Translations under genes and position numbers: made by a program
The notes under the pieces: model-generated
The model's input: only the letters and a program-made list of their open reading frames with translations
What the model was told of the DNA's origin: nothing
Databases searched by the model: none
Assembly: GCA_963575745.1 (NCBI GenBank)
Contig: CAUYUJ010022080.1
Coordinates: 10,001-74,000 of the forward strand
Source: Prorocentrum cordatum
Taxonomy: Eukaryota; Sar; Dinophyceae; Prorocentrales; Prorocentraceae
Length of the DNA: 64,000 nucleotides
Reading direction: 5' to 3'
Shown: positions 31,725 to 40,085 of the stretch, in pieces
Layout of the letters: each line of letters opens with the position of its first letter
Position numbering within the stretch: position 1 is the stretch's first letter

Positions 31725-32808
31725 AATGCAAACACGAGACCTCTTTGATTGTCATTATGATGGTAGTAAAGTCATCGTCTCCTTCCAAGTCAGGCGAATG
31801 CTGAGATGAATGGCCCCCGCCCGACTGAGCCGTGGGGCTAACGTCGCGCATGTTCGTTAGATCGTCGTTTCCATCTCTTTCAAGATCACCAGCATCATCA
31901 GAGGCAGCCTTCGCCTCTGCATGCGCGGCATGCGCAGACCGGGGTCGTTCGCCCGCGGGGCCGCCATCGCCACGAGGCGGGTCGTCCCAGCGTCTGGTCC
32001 AACTGGGTGCCTGCTTGGAAGGTGCTTGTTTGGAGCGAAGCTCATTTGTCTGAGGGCTCCGAGTGGCAGACGAGGAGCCAGAAACGTTGGTCCCGGCGAA
32101 TAGATTTAACTCTGACGGAGGATCAGGGACGCTCGGCCTCCACGGTCTGCTACCAACTGCACCTGAGCCACTCGACTTAGCCGGTGGCTGGGCAGTCATA
32201 GAAGCAGCGGGGTCTCCATCATGCCGAGGCATCTTCGCTGGCGGTTGACCTAAGTTCTCCGACCTGGGATCGGTCCTCGGAGGAGGAGCCCTCTTGGTAG
32301 AAGCCTCTTTCGCAGGCGGAGCATGCGCCTGCCTAGTAACATTCGGCCGTTGGTCCAGAGGACTCGATGGAGTACGAATCGCTGGCGGGGCCTTCTTGGC
32401 GGGAGTCTCTTTCGGTCCACCAGGGGGAGGAGGAACAGGGGGCCGACTAGCAGCCCTCGGGGCCGGTGCCTTGCAGGCCCTCTCGGGCTTCGCAGGCGCC
32501 CTTCCAAGATCAAGGAAGTCCTTCTTATCAATTGAAAACGGAATGCCGGGCGGCTTAGCCGCCGGCAGCTCCTTCTCGCCCCCTTCAGCTGCCCTCTCTT
32601 TCTCCTTTGCATTTTGCTCGACCAACTGAACTGATCTATCCGAGGCCTCGCCCCTATGTATAGGGTGAATCTTGGTCAGTCTGACTCCTCTGTCTTGGAG
32701 CCACGGCCAAATATCCTCATATTTTGTCATCGTCTGTTTCGCCTTTCTCCCCTCAAATAGGGGCGCCCCTCCTTTTGCCATTCGACAGAAGTCAAGCCGG
32801 GGACCCAA
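31690..32808 (-). CDS. Pro/Ala-rich accessory ORF (372 codons)
   Basis: After about 60 ordered residues containing an IWPWLQDRG segment, the protein is dominated by PPAK, PAKPP, APPR and SGS words typical of a disordered linker. Hairpins at 31,813-31,838, 32,166-32,189 and 32,544-32,567 are translated here; the last two include AK after PPA or AA. It is probably part of a larger polyprotein. No domain was recognised. Confidence 0.5.
   Translation of the reverse strand: MGPRLDFCRMAKGGAPLFEGRKAKQTMTKYEDIWPWLQDRGVRLTKIHPIHRGEASDRSVQLVEQNAKEKERAAEGGEKELPAAKPPGIPFSIDKKDFLDLGRAPAKPERACKAPAPRAASRPPVPPPPGGPKETPAKKAPPAIRTPSSPLDQRPNVTRQAHAPPAKEASTKRAPPPRTDPRSENLGQPPAKMPRHDGDPAASMTAQPPAKSSGSGAVGSRPWRPSVPDPPSELNLFAGTNVSGSSSATRSPQTNELRSKQAPSKQAPSWTRRWDDPPRGDGGPAGERPRSAHAAHAEAKAASDDAGDLERDGNDDLTNMRDVSPTAQSGGGHSSQHSPDLEGDDDFTTIIMTIKEVSCLHFEYPKSSSIEK
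32544..32567 (-). repeat. Miniature hairpin (TTA loop)
   Basis: Outer TGCCG/CGGCA, bulge G, inner GCGGC/GCCGC, loop TTA. Confidence 0.88.
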
Positions 32809-33171
32809 GCTTTTTGAACACCCCGGACTTGGTTCGCGTGCTCAGTCCGCCCTGGGTCTCGGTATCTCTCAAACTCGAAGTCCACTTCCAGATTGCATCC
32901 TTTATCTCTGGCAACATGCAGCAAGTGTGTCCATGCTTGAGTAACCCACACGGCTGCTGCAGTCCAATGATAGAGTCAACTCATATAAAGCGTCAGTCTC
33001 TGGATTACTCACGTACTGAGTCGGTGATCCTCTGATGGATTTGGTCGTCTTGGCATGACAGACAATCTCGGCCGTAACCCAAATGCCATCTCCAAAAGTC
33101 TCCTCCGCAATGGAGTAAGTGGTGTGGGTGCTGGGATTGTCAGTGCATGGGAATGAGTACGCACCAACCAC
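32727..33171 (-). CDS. Accessory ORF pieces linking neighbours (89 and 74 codons)
   Basis: Two overlapping frames (33,171-32,902 and 32,951-32,727) have normal composition and bridge the 777-codon ORF to the 372-codon ORF. The first has TTYSIAEETFGDGIWVTAE, the second FEFERYRDPGR. They look like parts of one coding region broken by frameshifts. Confidence 0.35.
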
Positions 33172-35342
33172 AGTGTTTCCACGCTTCCGCCGTATTGAGG
33201 ATTTGAAGGAAGCAATTGATGTTCCTCAAAAATAGCATGAAGTGTTGACACTGACGTACCATGCGACTGCTTTGTCCAGCTGGTATATGAGTCTGAGACT
33301 TCCGCAAGCTTATCTTTTGTCAGCAAGAAAGGCAACGCTAATTCGACGCAATGGGCTTTGCCCGCCTCGTGGGGTGTCAACCTCAAATCTGACCAATTCA
33401 AGCGATCGGCCACGGTGGCATTCAGCGTTCGTATCGACCTGTCTGCTTTGATCCTGAAGAAACGAGCCCAGTTCGGCACTAGATAGTTCTTGGTCATCGG
33501 TGGAACTCTCGTCGTTGGCTGGGGCATCTGGTGGGCAAGCCAAACTGGGCTACTAGCATATTTAAAGATCGTTTTCCTTTCCGAGCTGTGAGGAGGATCC
33601 CTTCCCTCAGCAATCTCAGCAACTCGCCCCTCTTCGCCTGGGTACGCATTAAACGGCATCATGCCCCGGTGAAGGTTGCCGCTGGCGACCGTGAATGGGC
33701 AAAGGACATTATGACGAGCAGCCTCACCCGCCTTTGCATCTTTTATCTGCAGATTCTTTATCTGCTGATACTCCTTATGGATCGGCCACAAACATTCTTC
33801 TTCTCCAGGGCATCCTTCTTTCGGCCTCATTGGAAACTTGCTCTTTTGCCTCTTACTAATCAAAGACAACCTACCCTCGGGGCAGTTCTCACGAATGGTC
33901 CTTTCAGCTGTTTCCCCGGGGGTTTCGATATCCTTGATATTGGTCGCAGGAGCCAACGGAGGGGTGCGTGGTGATTGAGCCGTCATTGCGCTAGAACCAA
34001 AGCCCGTTCCGGCTGAGCCGACGGGTTTGGCCTTGTCAGTTGCGGCAACAACGCCGGGCTGGCCGGTCAAAACTTTAGTAAATACAGGGACCGCAATGTC
34101 ACCTGGCGTTGCGCTACTCGCCGCAACGGCTAAGCCGCTCGGCATCGCCGTTGGTGCTGCTTTGTTGAGTTCCTTGAGTGCGGCACGCATTGGCTCATCA
34201 TTCTGGGCTCCCTCAGTCGCCGGTCTCTGGGTCTCCCCCCTCGGTGGCATTCCAGGACAGAAGACTTCTCCTCGGGGCAAAAAGTAAGCATCATCTGTCC
34301 ATGGAAAGAAGTCCACATAGACACCTCCCCTTTTAAGGAAGTCTTTGAATTCGTCTGAATAGAACGAATATCTAGCACTGCCTCCAGTTCCGTTCGAAAC
34401 GACAGGGAAGCGTTCGTCGGTCAGTTTTTCCTTGACTGGGAGCGCGCCAAGCATCGACCTGGGAATGTCACCTTCTGTGGGGGACCAGTCCTGCCAATAC
34501 GTGACAAGATCTTGGACTTTCGCCTCCTGTCGGGCGTACTTGTCCTCCCTCACCGGGCAGGTTACGCGGCCTTCCCCGACGGCTGAGCCGCCGGCAGGCT
34601 GACAGAAAAATAGCACAGCCAGTTTGGCCGATTTAATCATGTAATCGGCACACAATTCCGCGGCAAGGACCTTTCGGGATTTTCCCCCGTCAAACACTTG
34701 ATAGTCATCATGGGAAGCACAGAAATGGAAAGCATCCTCATTGCGGTGCCCAAGCTGGTGGTATAGGCTGACACCGTCGAAGATCATTATTCTGGGGAAC
34801 AATCCTATCGTTTTAAAGTGTTCAATCCGACGGTTCATTCTGGCTCGGACCATAGTGGCAACATCGCCCCACATCGGGCCGACGCCGTCATCACCTACTT
34901 GCCAACACGTCGAGTCCCCGCCGACATACATTATGTCTATAGTTCCCTGTTGGGGCCGTTTCATTATATCGTCCATCAAATCCACGGCGTCCTTCATCAT
35001 CTGCCTGAGGCTCCCCGCGAAAGTAAACGGGTTCTCAATTCTTTTGCCTCCACTGCCGACTCCGTTTAGTTTGCCCAAATTCTCAACAGAAAGTGAAGCG
35101 AATTTGGGTGTGAGTCCCTTCATTATAATACCATTGTTTGCCCCGCTGAAAGTTCGCAGAGTCGGCGGCAATACCGTTGAGTAGCGCTCCACTCTTAGCC
35201 GACTGTGCGCTCCCAAATACCGAATTTCGCAGGTGATACTCAGGCATATGGCTCGGCTTAGGCGTCCCTGATGCGTCCTTAAACGTAGCTGTGGAGTCAG
35301 ACACGATATGAACGGGACATGACCAACTACGATAAGACCCAT
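33009..35342 (-). CDS. Large accessory ORF with SGNH-hydrolase-like half (777 codons)
   Basis: Second longest ORF of the element. Around residues 140-210 it has IMYVGGDSTCWQ and then FDGVSLYHQLGHRNEDAFHF. These are compatible with the GxND-like and D...H blocks of SGNH/GDSL hydrolases. The preceding ORF (35,559-35,083) supplies an SDST block in another frame. Later parts are a charged linker and a C-terminal domain with KNYLVPNWARFF. Hairpins at 33,997-34,030, 34,120-34,143 and 34,576-34,594 are translated, two as GSA. The SGNH assignment is inference from short motifs. An unrelated fold is possible. Confidence 0.5.
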   Translation of the reverse strand: MGLIVVGHVPFISCLTPQLRLRTHQGRLSRAICLSITCEIRYLGAHSRLRVERYSTVLPPTLRTFSGANNGIIMKGLTPKFASLSVENLGKLNGVGSGGKRIENPFTFAGSLRQMMKDAVDLMDDIMKRPQQGTIDIMYVGGDSTCWQVGDDGVGPMWGDVATMVRARMNRRIEHFKTIGLFPRIMIFDGVSLYHQLGHRNEDAFHFCASHDDYQVFDGGKSRKVLAAELCADYMIKSAKLAVLFFCQPAGGSAVGEGRVTCPVREDKYARQEAKVQDLVTYWQDWSPTEGDIPRSMLGALPVKEKLTDERFPVVSNGTGGSARYSFYSDEFKDFLKRGGVYVDFFPWTDDAYFLPRGEVFCPGMPPRGETQRPATEGAQNDEPMRAALKELNKAAPTAMPSGLAVAASSATPGDIAVPVFTKVLTGQPGVVAATDKAKPVGSAGTGFGSSAMTAQSPRTPPLAPATNIKDIETPGETAERTIRENCPEGRLSLISKRQKSKFPMRPKEGCPGEEECLWPIHKEYQQIKNLQIKDAKAGEAARHNVLCPFTVASGNLHRGMMPFNAYPGEEGRVAEIAEGRDPPHSSERKTIFKYASSPVWLAHQMPQPTTRVPPMTKNYLVPNWARFFRIKADRSIRTLNATVADRLNWSDLRLTPHEAGKAHCVELALPFLLTKDKLAEVSDSYTSWTKQSHGTSVSTLHAIFEEHQLLPSNPQYGGSVETLWLVRTHSHALTIPAPTPLTPLRRRLLEMAFGLRPRLSVMPRRPNPSEDHRLST
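33997..34030 (-). repeat. Two-stage miniature hairpin (TGA loop)
   Basis: Three nested stems, CCAAA/TTTGG, CCCGT/ACGGG and CGGC/GCCG, are separated by one-sided bulges of one and two bases on the same arm. The loop is TGA. Confidence 0.88.
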
Positions 35343-35823
35343 TCATCATCTGGGTCAGCGGTCGGAAGAAGTCCGTCACACATTTCCCCGTGTACGACAT
35401 AGTGGCGAGGTCTTCTCCGGTGAATGGAATCCACGAATGACCATGAACTTCGGCGATCTTTGGAATCGCCTGACACTTCCCGGCAAAATCCAGGTTACCT
35501 GACCAGAATCTCAAGTTTGGGTCCGTGACTTCCATATAGAGGTCCAGGATTTCATCCACTATTCATTCATCCCGGGGAGGTCTCGGATCACGCCCAAAGC
35601 TCCCTTTCATACGAAGATGCTCAAGGACGTTCCGCGGGCCGCGACCGATGTAAGATTTGTCTTCGGGCTCGGGTTCTGACGCTGCAGGTTCCGAGTCCGG
35701 CGGCCCACCTCCCCCTCCTCCCCCTGAGGGGGGGGTCACCTCGTGAGGGGAAGCCGCCAGATGGAGGTTGGCCCCCATCGCCGCCGGCTGAGCCGCGAGG
35801 TGGAGCGCCGTCACTGCCTCCAT
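35083..35823 (-). CDS. Accessory ORFs, one with SDST block (86 and 158 codons)
   Basis: The 158-codon ORF (35,559-35,083) contains HIVSDSTATF followed by a Gly/Ala segment (FGSAQSAKSGA), resembling blocks I and II of SGNH/GDSL hydrolases. The same domain seems to continue in the overlapping 777-codon frame, implying a frameshift near 35,100-35,150. The 86-codon ORF upstream is Pro/Gly/Ala-rich, and hairpins at 35,778-35,798 and 35,817-35,839 lie in or next to it. Confidence 0.4.
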
Positions 35824-37324
35824 TGGCTAAGCCAGGAGGATTCTCATTGTTAGGAGGCTGGCCGGCAGGTGTCCCGCCGGCCGCCTGTTTCCCAGTCCCA
35901 TGGTCATCCAATGATGGCTGATATTGGCCCGCGACTGCTGTTTGGCATTGCTCGGCGATCACGTCGTCGGGCGCCTCCGTTGCAGTCTTCGGCTTCTTTT
36001 GCGGTGAGTCCTCTTCAGCATCCGGGTTGAGTCCGCCTTCGGCAAGCCATTTCTCAAAGTTCTGTGGCCTCTTCCAGGGGCGTTGTCTTTTCCTCCAGTG
36101 CACTGCCTGCTTGGGTGCGTCCTCGAAGTGTGCCGCCTTCGCGGCGGCAGGAAGGGCTTCCTCGACCACGTGCACGGGTGCGCTGCATTTTCCTTTGACC
36201 ACTGGAAAAGCGAACACCGTTCCCCACCCTTCCCCAACGGCTGAGCCGTGGGGGGGCTTTCGAGGGGAAGGCCTCCAAATATCAATTCAGACCTTTTGGG
36301 GGCCTTTTTCCCCGTGATCCGCCACTGATACACTCACATAACTGCCCCAGTGGGTCTCGTACCGAACGGCTGGGCCGATGGTGGGACCAAACACTTCTCC
36401 CGGCTCGAGCGTTCGTATTATACCACGAAAGCTCTCTTCTGGGGTTTCCGTGTGCACCCTACTGATCAGCTTCGTCTTTTCATCGGGATACGTTTGGAGG
36501 AACGTTCCCACGGGGATTTTGTCGACGTCAGGAGGGGCGCAATCGAAACGGCAAGTGTCCTTCCGCTCAAACATAGTCCAATGTACGGTCCACGGGTCTT
36601 GGGAGATCTGAGAGTATAAACGCTGGAATATCGTCTGAGACGTTGTTTCCAAGTCCGCCCTCAATGCAGTCACGACGGCGTCATTTCTCGTGTAAAGTAT
36701 GTCGATCTTCCACATCGTGTAGCGCCAATCCCAGCCCTTTGACTGCGCAAATTTGATGGCTCCGTCTTTGGGTCCCGCACGGGACCACTCCCTCAGTTTA
36801 TCAGGGAGGCACTTGAAGACTTCTTTATTTCTCCATGATTCGACGTCTTCTACATTGGGGTCAGTCACATTCTTTGAGCGAGAATTGTCATGGGGGGCAG
36901 TTTCCATTTCAGCGTCATTTTCGGATATAATGTCATTTGGGCTGAAGTGTTCATGTCCAGTCCCATCCGGCTGAGCCGGTGGGCAAGCCATCCCGCTCGG
37001 CTGAGCTGGCGTTGAAGCTTTTCGAATTGTGGCGAGAAGACCATTATTGTAATCCTCTTCCTCTCTGCCCTTGTCAACAACAACGTCGGAATCAATTTCA
37101 TCCACGATGTCGTCGGAATGGATTGAGATCGCGTCGCCACCCAGTGATCCGTCCGCCTTCTTCATCAGCGGACGACACATGGGTTCAGTCGTCGGTGTCT
37201 CCGGCGCGCGGAAACCGCGGCAAGCGAGATTCGAGCAGTCGCGGCAAGGCAACCGCTCGCCTCTACGGGGGGCCGGTCGCGGGGCAGCCCGCGCAGGCTG
37301 TTCGGCCGAAAGGCAGCGGCGCAT
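35621..37324 (-). CDS. Accessory ORF region, unknown (345 + 198 codons, in-frame TGA)
   Basis: Two ORFs, 37,324-36,287 and 36,217-35,621, are in the same frame with a TGA at 36,287-36,289 between them, so they were probably one reading frame. The first has an ordered region (WDWRYTMWKIDILYTRND) around residues 205-220 and a C-terminal HWGSYVSVSVADHG. The second is Lys/Arg- then Pro-rich. Hairpins at 36,361-36,382, 36,962-36,983 and 36,994-37,011 lie in the first ORF, and one at 36,232-36,253 between the two. Two give PAQP in translation. No family was recognised. Confidence 0.5.
36232..36253 (-). repeat. Miniature hairpin (TGA loop)
   Basis: Outer CCCCA/TGGGG, bulge A, inner CGGC/GCCG, loop TGA. 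Confidence 0.88.
36962..36983 (-). repeat. Miniature hairpin (TGA loop)
   Basis: Outer CCCA/TGGG, bulge T, inner CCGGC/GCCGG, loop TGA. A second, weaker copy follows at 36,994-37,011. Confidence 0.85.
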
Positions 37325-39483
37325 ACAGGATTGGGAGAAGAGGTAGGACGACGACGAGACGACGCAACTCTCTCTGCGGCGTTGGCGACGGCAAGATGAA
37401 CTTGCTCGGCAAAATCGTCAATGTAATCTTCAGCGCACTTGCACTCTCTTCCCCTCGCCTCAACATGCTCGCGTGTGCCATCACATCTACGCTCTGACCC
37501 CTCCGCAACAATGGGAGAGGTGGTGGCTATCGTCCGGAGCTTTTTCATGAAATTGCCCTTGCTATCCTTCAATCCGCATGCGCACCCGCGCAACGCCGCC
37601 TTGGCAAATCCCAACTCTCGAAGAAAACTCTTTACCTGAGGGTCTCTCCAATAATTACACTGGGCAGGCCATTCCATGCATACAACGCCCCCCGTTTTAT
37701 GCACAGCACGGGCAATCTCACGGAAATTCCAAAACAGATAACGGAAATCAGTTCTAATGCCCCGAAGTCTGCGCGTAGCCCTGTGGTTTCCGGCACGGAA
37801 ATAATGCGCCTCGTTCACATGCTGCCAAGGGGGGCCTCCTGTGCGCGGCATGGAGCCCCGCAACGTGAGATATTTCCCCTTACACGCAGCTATGTCGTTT
37901 AGCGCTATTTTGAATCCCTCATCCGTCCTCATGTCTTCTTCCTCGGTGTATCGAATCACTTTACATGAGTTATCAACGAAATTCTTCGGGTCTCCTATTC
38001 TACTTTGGGGGCCGCAACAATACCCTAATAAAAGCCTTTCCCCGGTCCACTGAGTGGCCGGGGCATAATCTTCAAGCACTTTAAATTCTGTGTATCCCGT
38101 CCATTTGCTGAGGCAGTAATCACCGTCGCTAGAATCGCCATCTGAGTCATATTCAAATGGGTGATGATATCTGCTTTCTTCATCACGCCAATTATCGATG
38201 CGATCTATCGTCAAACCTTGTTGGGAGTTGATGGCATATGTGCGACGTTTATCATCAAACTTATCAATCTCGACGGGGCAATCCCCGATTGTCGGCATAA
38301 ATGTGACAAGTCTCGGAACATAATGATATCGTGTCAAACTCTGTCCTTGTCTCATCCATTCATCCCTTTTGTCAGAGAAGTTGGCAGCCATCGCAGAGTG
38401 CGGATTGTGAAGCGGGCGATCGTCGTTAGAAACAGCCCCCATGTTTTCAGGCCTCATGGAAGGCTCTGACTCGCTTTCACCATCCGATATTCCAAACGTG
38501 GTTTTCATCTCACGATCGGAGCTTATTTTTGTTGCGTTGTCGATTGCTTTCGTTTTCTCGGAGCTTCTGCTGTAACACTCTTTGCCCATCCGAGGAGTGA
38601 CATTACCTGCAACATCAGCTGAGCTGACTGCATTCTTCGTCTTTAACGATCCCTCGGCTTGGCCGGGGGCAGCCGCGGCGGGTTTGCCTTTGTTGGGGCG
38701 ATTTTTCTTTTTGTTTGACTTTTTGCCCGGCATGGCAGCTCCTCTCCGCAAGGCCGAACAAGGGCCCAGGCGGGGCTTGAGAATCCCCCCGGGTTCCAAG
38801 GGAAGTCCGTCAGAAAACGTTGAGTCGAGATAATCTTGGCGCCGCTTAGCGGCCCGCAACCTAGGCGTCACTATTTTGACGAGATATAATACTTTGACCC
38901 ATGCCATCGGGTCAACGAATCGTGTTCCAATATCAGCAGCCTCGTTCTGTGTTCCTTCGTATTGTAATGGAACAAGGCCTCGGGAAAATTGCGCGGCCAC
39001 GGCTGCTGCGTCGATTCGATGCGTTCTTGATAGGTGCATCAGCTTCATTGACCCGCCTGCCCTGATGACTTTGCAAACTGCTTGGTTATCTTCCAAGAAT
39101 AAGCATCGCGCAGGTCTATCCAGCAGGACCTCCCACAGCGGTAATGCCGCAAGCAGCTCCTTGCGTAACGCAAGGTCGGCCGCAACGATCTCGGCCTCAA
39201 GTGTACTATGAGATGCGCATGTTTGTCTTTGCGAACTCATCGACTGGCCTGCCCGTGTATTTGGGCCCCATATTGCTTGGTAGCTAGCGCTCGTGCTTCT
39301 GTGCGTTCGGATGTCACTCGCCAGATCTGCATCAGAGTATTGCTTTAACAGAACATCCTCCTTTTTATCACCCACCCACGAGGTCATACGATAATGCGAT
39401 GTACAGTTATGTAACATATGAGGCGGAAGAGGTTCATGTCTTGTTGTTCTGTCCATTTTGTGATGCAACTGGCAGTTTGACAC
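37165..39483 (-). CDS. RNase H fused to a methyltransferase-like domain (772 codons)
   Basis: Residues ~30-200 are a copia RNase H: DADLAS (first Asp), LEAEIVAADLA (Glu) and FLEDNQAV (second Asp) are present, then HLSRTHRID. A basic linker (KKSNKKKNRPNKGK) follows. From about residue 490 comes LGYCCGPQSR, a Gly-rich motif I-like stretch, then SMPRTGGPPWQHVN near 544 and EWPAQCNYWRDP near 603. This layout resembles a C5-cytosine methyltransferase-like fold, in which the PxTGG block would normally carry Cys. Here the codon at 37,843-37,845 is CGC (Arg), so the putative nucleophile is missing. The methyltransferase call is inference. Hairpins at 38,040-38,063, 38,651-38,668 and 38,836-38,859 are translated in it. 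Confidence 0.7.
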   Translation of the reverse strand: MSNCQLHHKMDRTTRHEPLPPHMLHNCTSHYRMTSWVGDKKEDVLLKQYSDADLASDIRTHRSTSASYQAIWGPNTRAGQSMSSQRQTCASHSTLEAEIVAADLALRKELLAALPLWEVLLDRPARCLFLEDNQAVCKVIRAGGSMKLMHLSRTHRIDAAAVAAQFSRGLVPLQYEGTQNEAADIGTRFVDPMAWVKVLYLVKIVTPRLRAAKRRQDYLDSTFSDGLPLEPGGILKPRLGPCSALRRGAAMPGKKSNKKKNRPNKGKPAAAAPGQAEGSLKTKNAVSSADVAGNVTPRMGKECYSRSSEKTKAIDNATKISSDREMKTTFGISDGESESEPSMRPENMGAVSNDDRPLHNPHSAMAANFSDKRDEWMRQGQSLTRYHYVPRLVTFMPTIGDCPVEIDKFDDKRRTYAINSQQGLTIDRIDNWRDEESRYHHPFEYDSDGDSSDGDYCLSKWTGYTEFKVLEDYAPATQWTGERLLLGYCCGPQSRIGDPKNFVDNSCKVIRYTEEEDMRTDEGFKIALNDIAACKGKYLTLRGSMPRTGGPPWQHVNEAHYFRAGNHRATRRLRGIRTDFRYLFWNFREIARAVHKTGGVVCMEWPAQCNYWRDPQVKSFLRELGFAKAALRGCACGLKDSKGNFMKKLRTIATTSPIVAEGSERRCDGTREHVEARGRECKCAEDYIDDFAEQVHLAVANAAERVASSRRRPTSSPNPVCAAAFRPNSLRGLPRDRPPVEASGCLAATARISLAAVSARRRHRRLNPCVVR
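38040..38063 (-). repeat. Miniature hairpin (TGA loop)
   Basis: Outer CCCCGG/CCGGGG, bulge T, inner CCAC/GTGG, loop TGA. The inner stem is unlike the common CGGC. Confidence 0.88.
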
Positions 39484-40085
39484 GCGGCACGGAGTAGGTC
39501 GTATCTTGCCATTCTAGCCCCATACAATATTTTCATCAACACTGTTGCTGCAATTGGTTGAAGCACTCCCGACTGAGTCGGTGGCTCAGGGTCATCAGGG
39601 CTAGCTGCTGCGGCATCGAGGCCGAGCACCTATCTCTTGGTCAGGAGGGCCGGTATCAACGTTGATCTGTAACGCTGATGCTATAGCCTCCTCAGCTGGG
39701 GAGTAGATTTCTCCTCTGGGGCCGCCCTGTCCGCCTTCTAAGTCAGTAAGTTCTGGACCGAGCGGGGTACCCGCGGCCGGATATGTGGCCAGGTCTGCGT
39801 CCGTCAATTGAGTGTATAAGGCAACGCAGGAATCGAAAAACTCGGTCATATCGTATTCGATGACTTTTACGAGTTTCGGTTCTCTCGGCTGGTATGGCTC
39901 GGTCGTCTGAGATACCGAGTCACCCCCCGTTTCCTCGCCACTACGCTCGTCTGTGACGGAAGCGTTTTTCTTAACTTTTGGAGGAGGCGGGTCGAGGACC
40001 GCAGGTAACTCCCCGTGCCACTCAATTGTCTGAGTTGATAATATATGCTCGCATCCTAAATATAGTCCAACACTGTTGGGGGATC
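39384..40085 (-). pseudogene. RT-RNase H connector, frame-shifted
   Basis: Beyond the C-run frameshift the reverse-transcriptase frame resumes (YLGCEH, then 39,849-39,601 and 39,629-39,384). It includes the copia connector words ARMARYDLLRA and CITKWTEQQD. At about 39,630 and again near 39,405-39,412 the phase changes by one base before the RNase H ORF takes over. The connector is thus split by at least three single-base frameshifts. Either the copy is decaying or homopolymer errors exist in the assembly. Confidence 0.6.

Noticed and set aside
35083-35342. A firm SGNH/GDSL hydrolase call
   Set aside because: Only short motif resemblances are visible and they lie in two different frames. It is kept as a tentative note.
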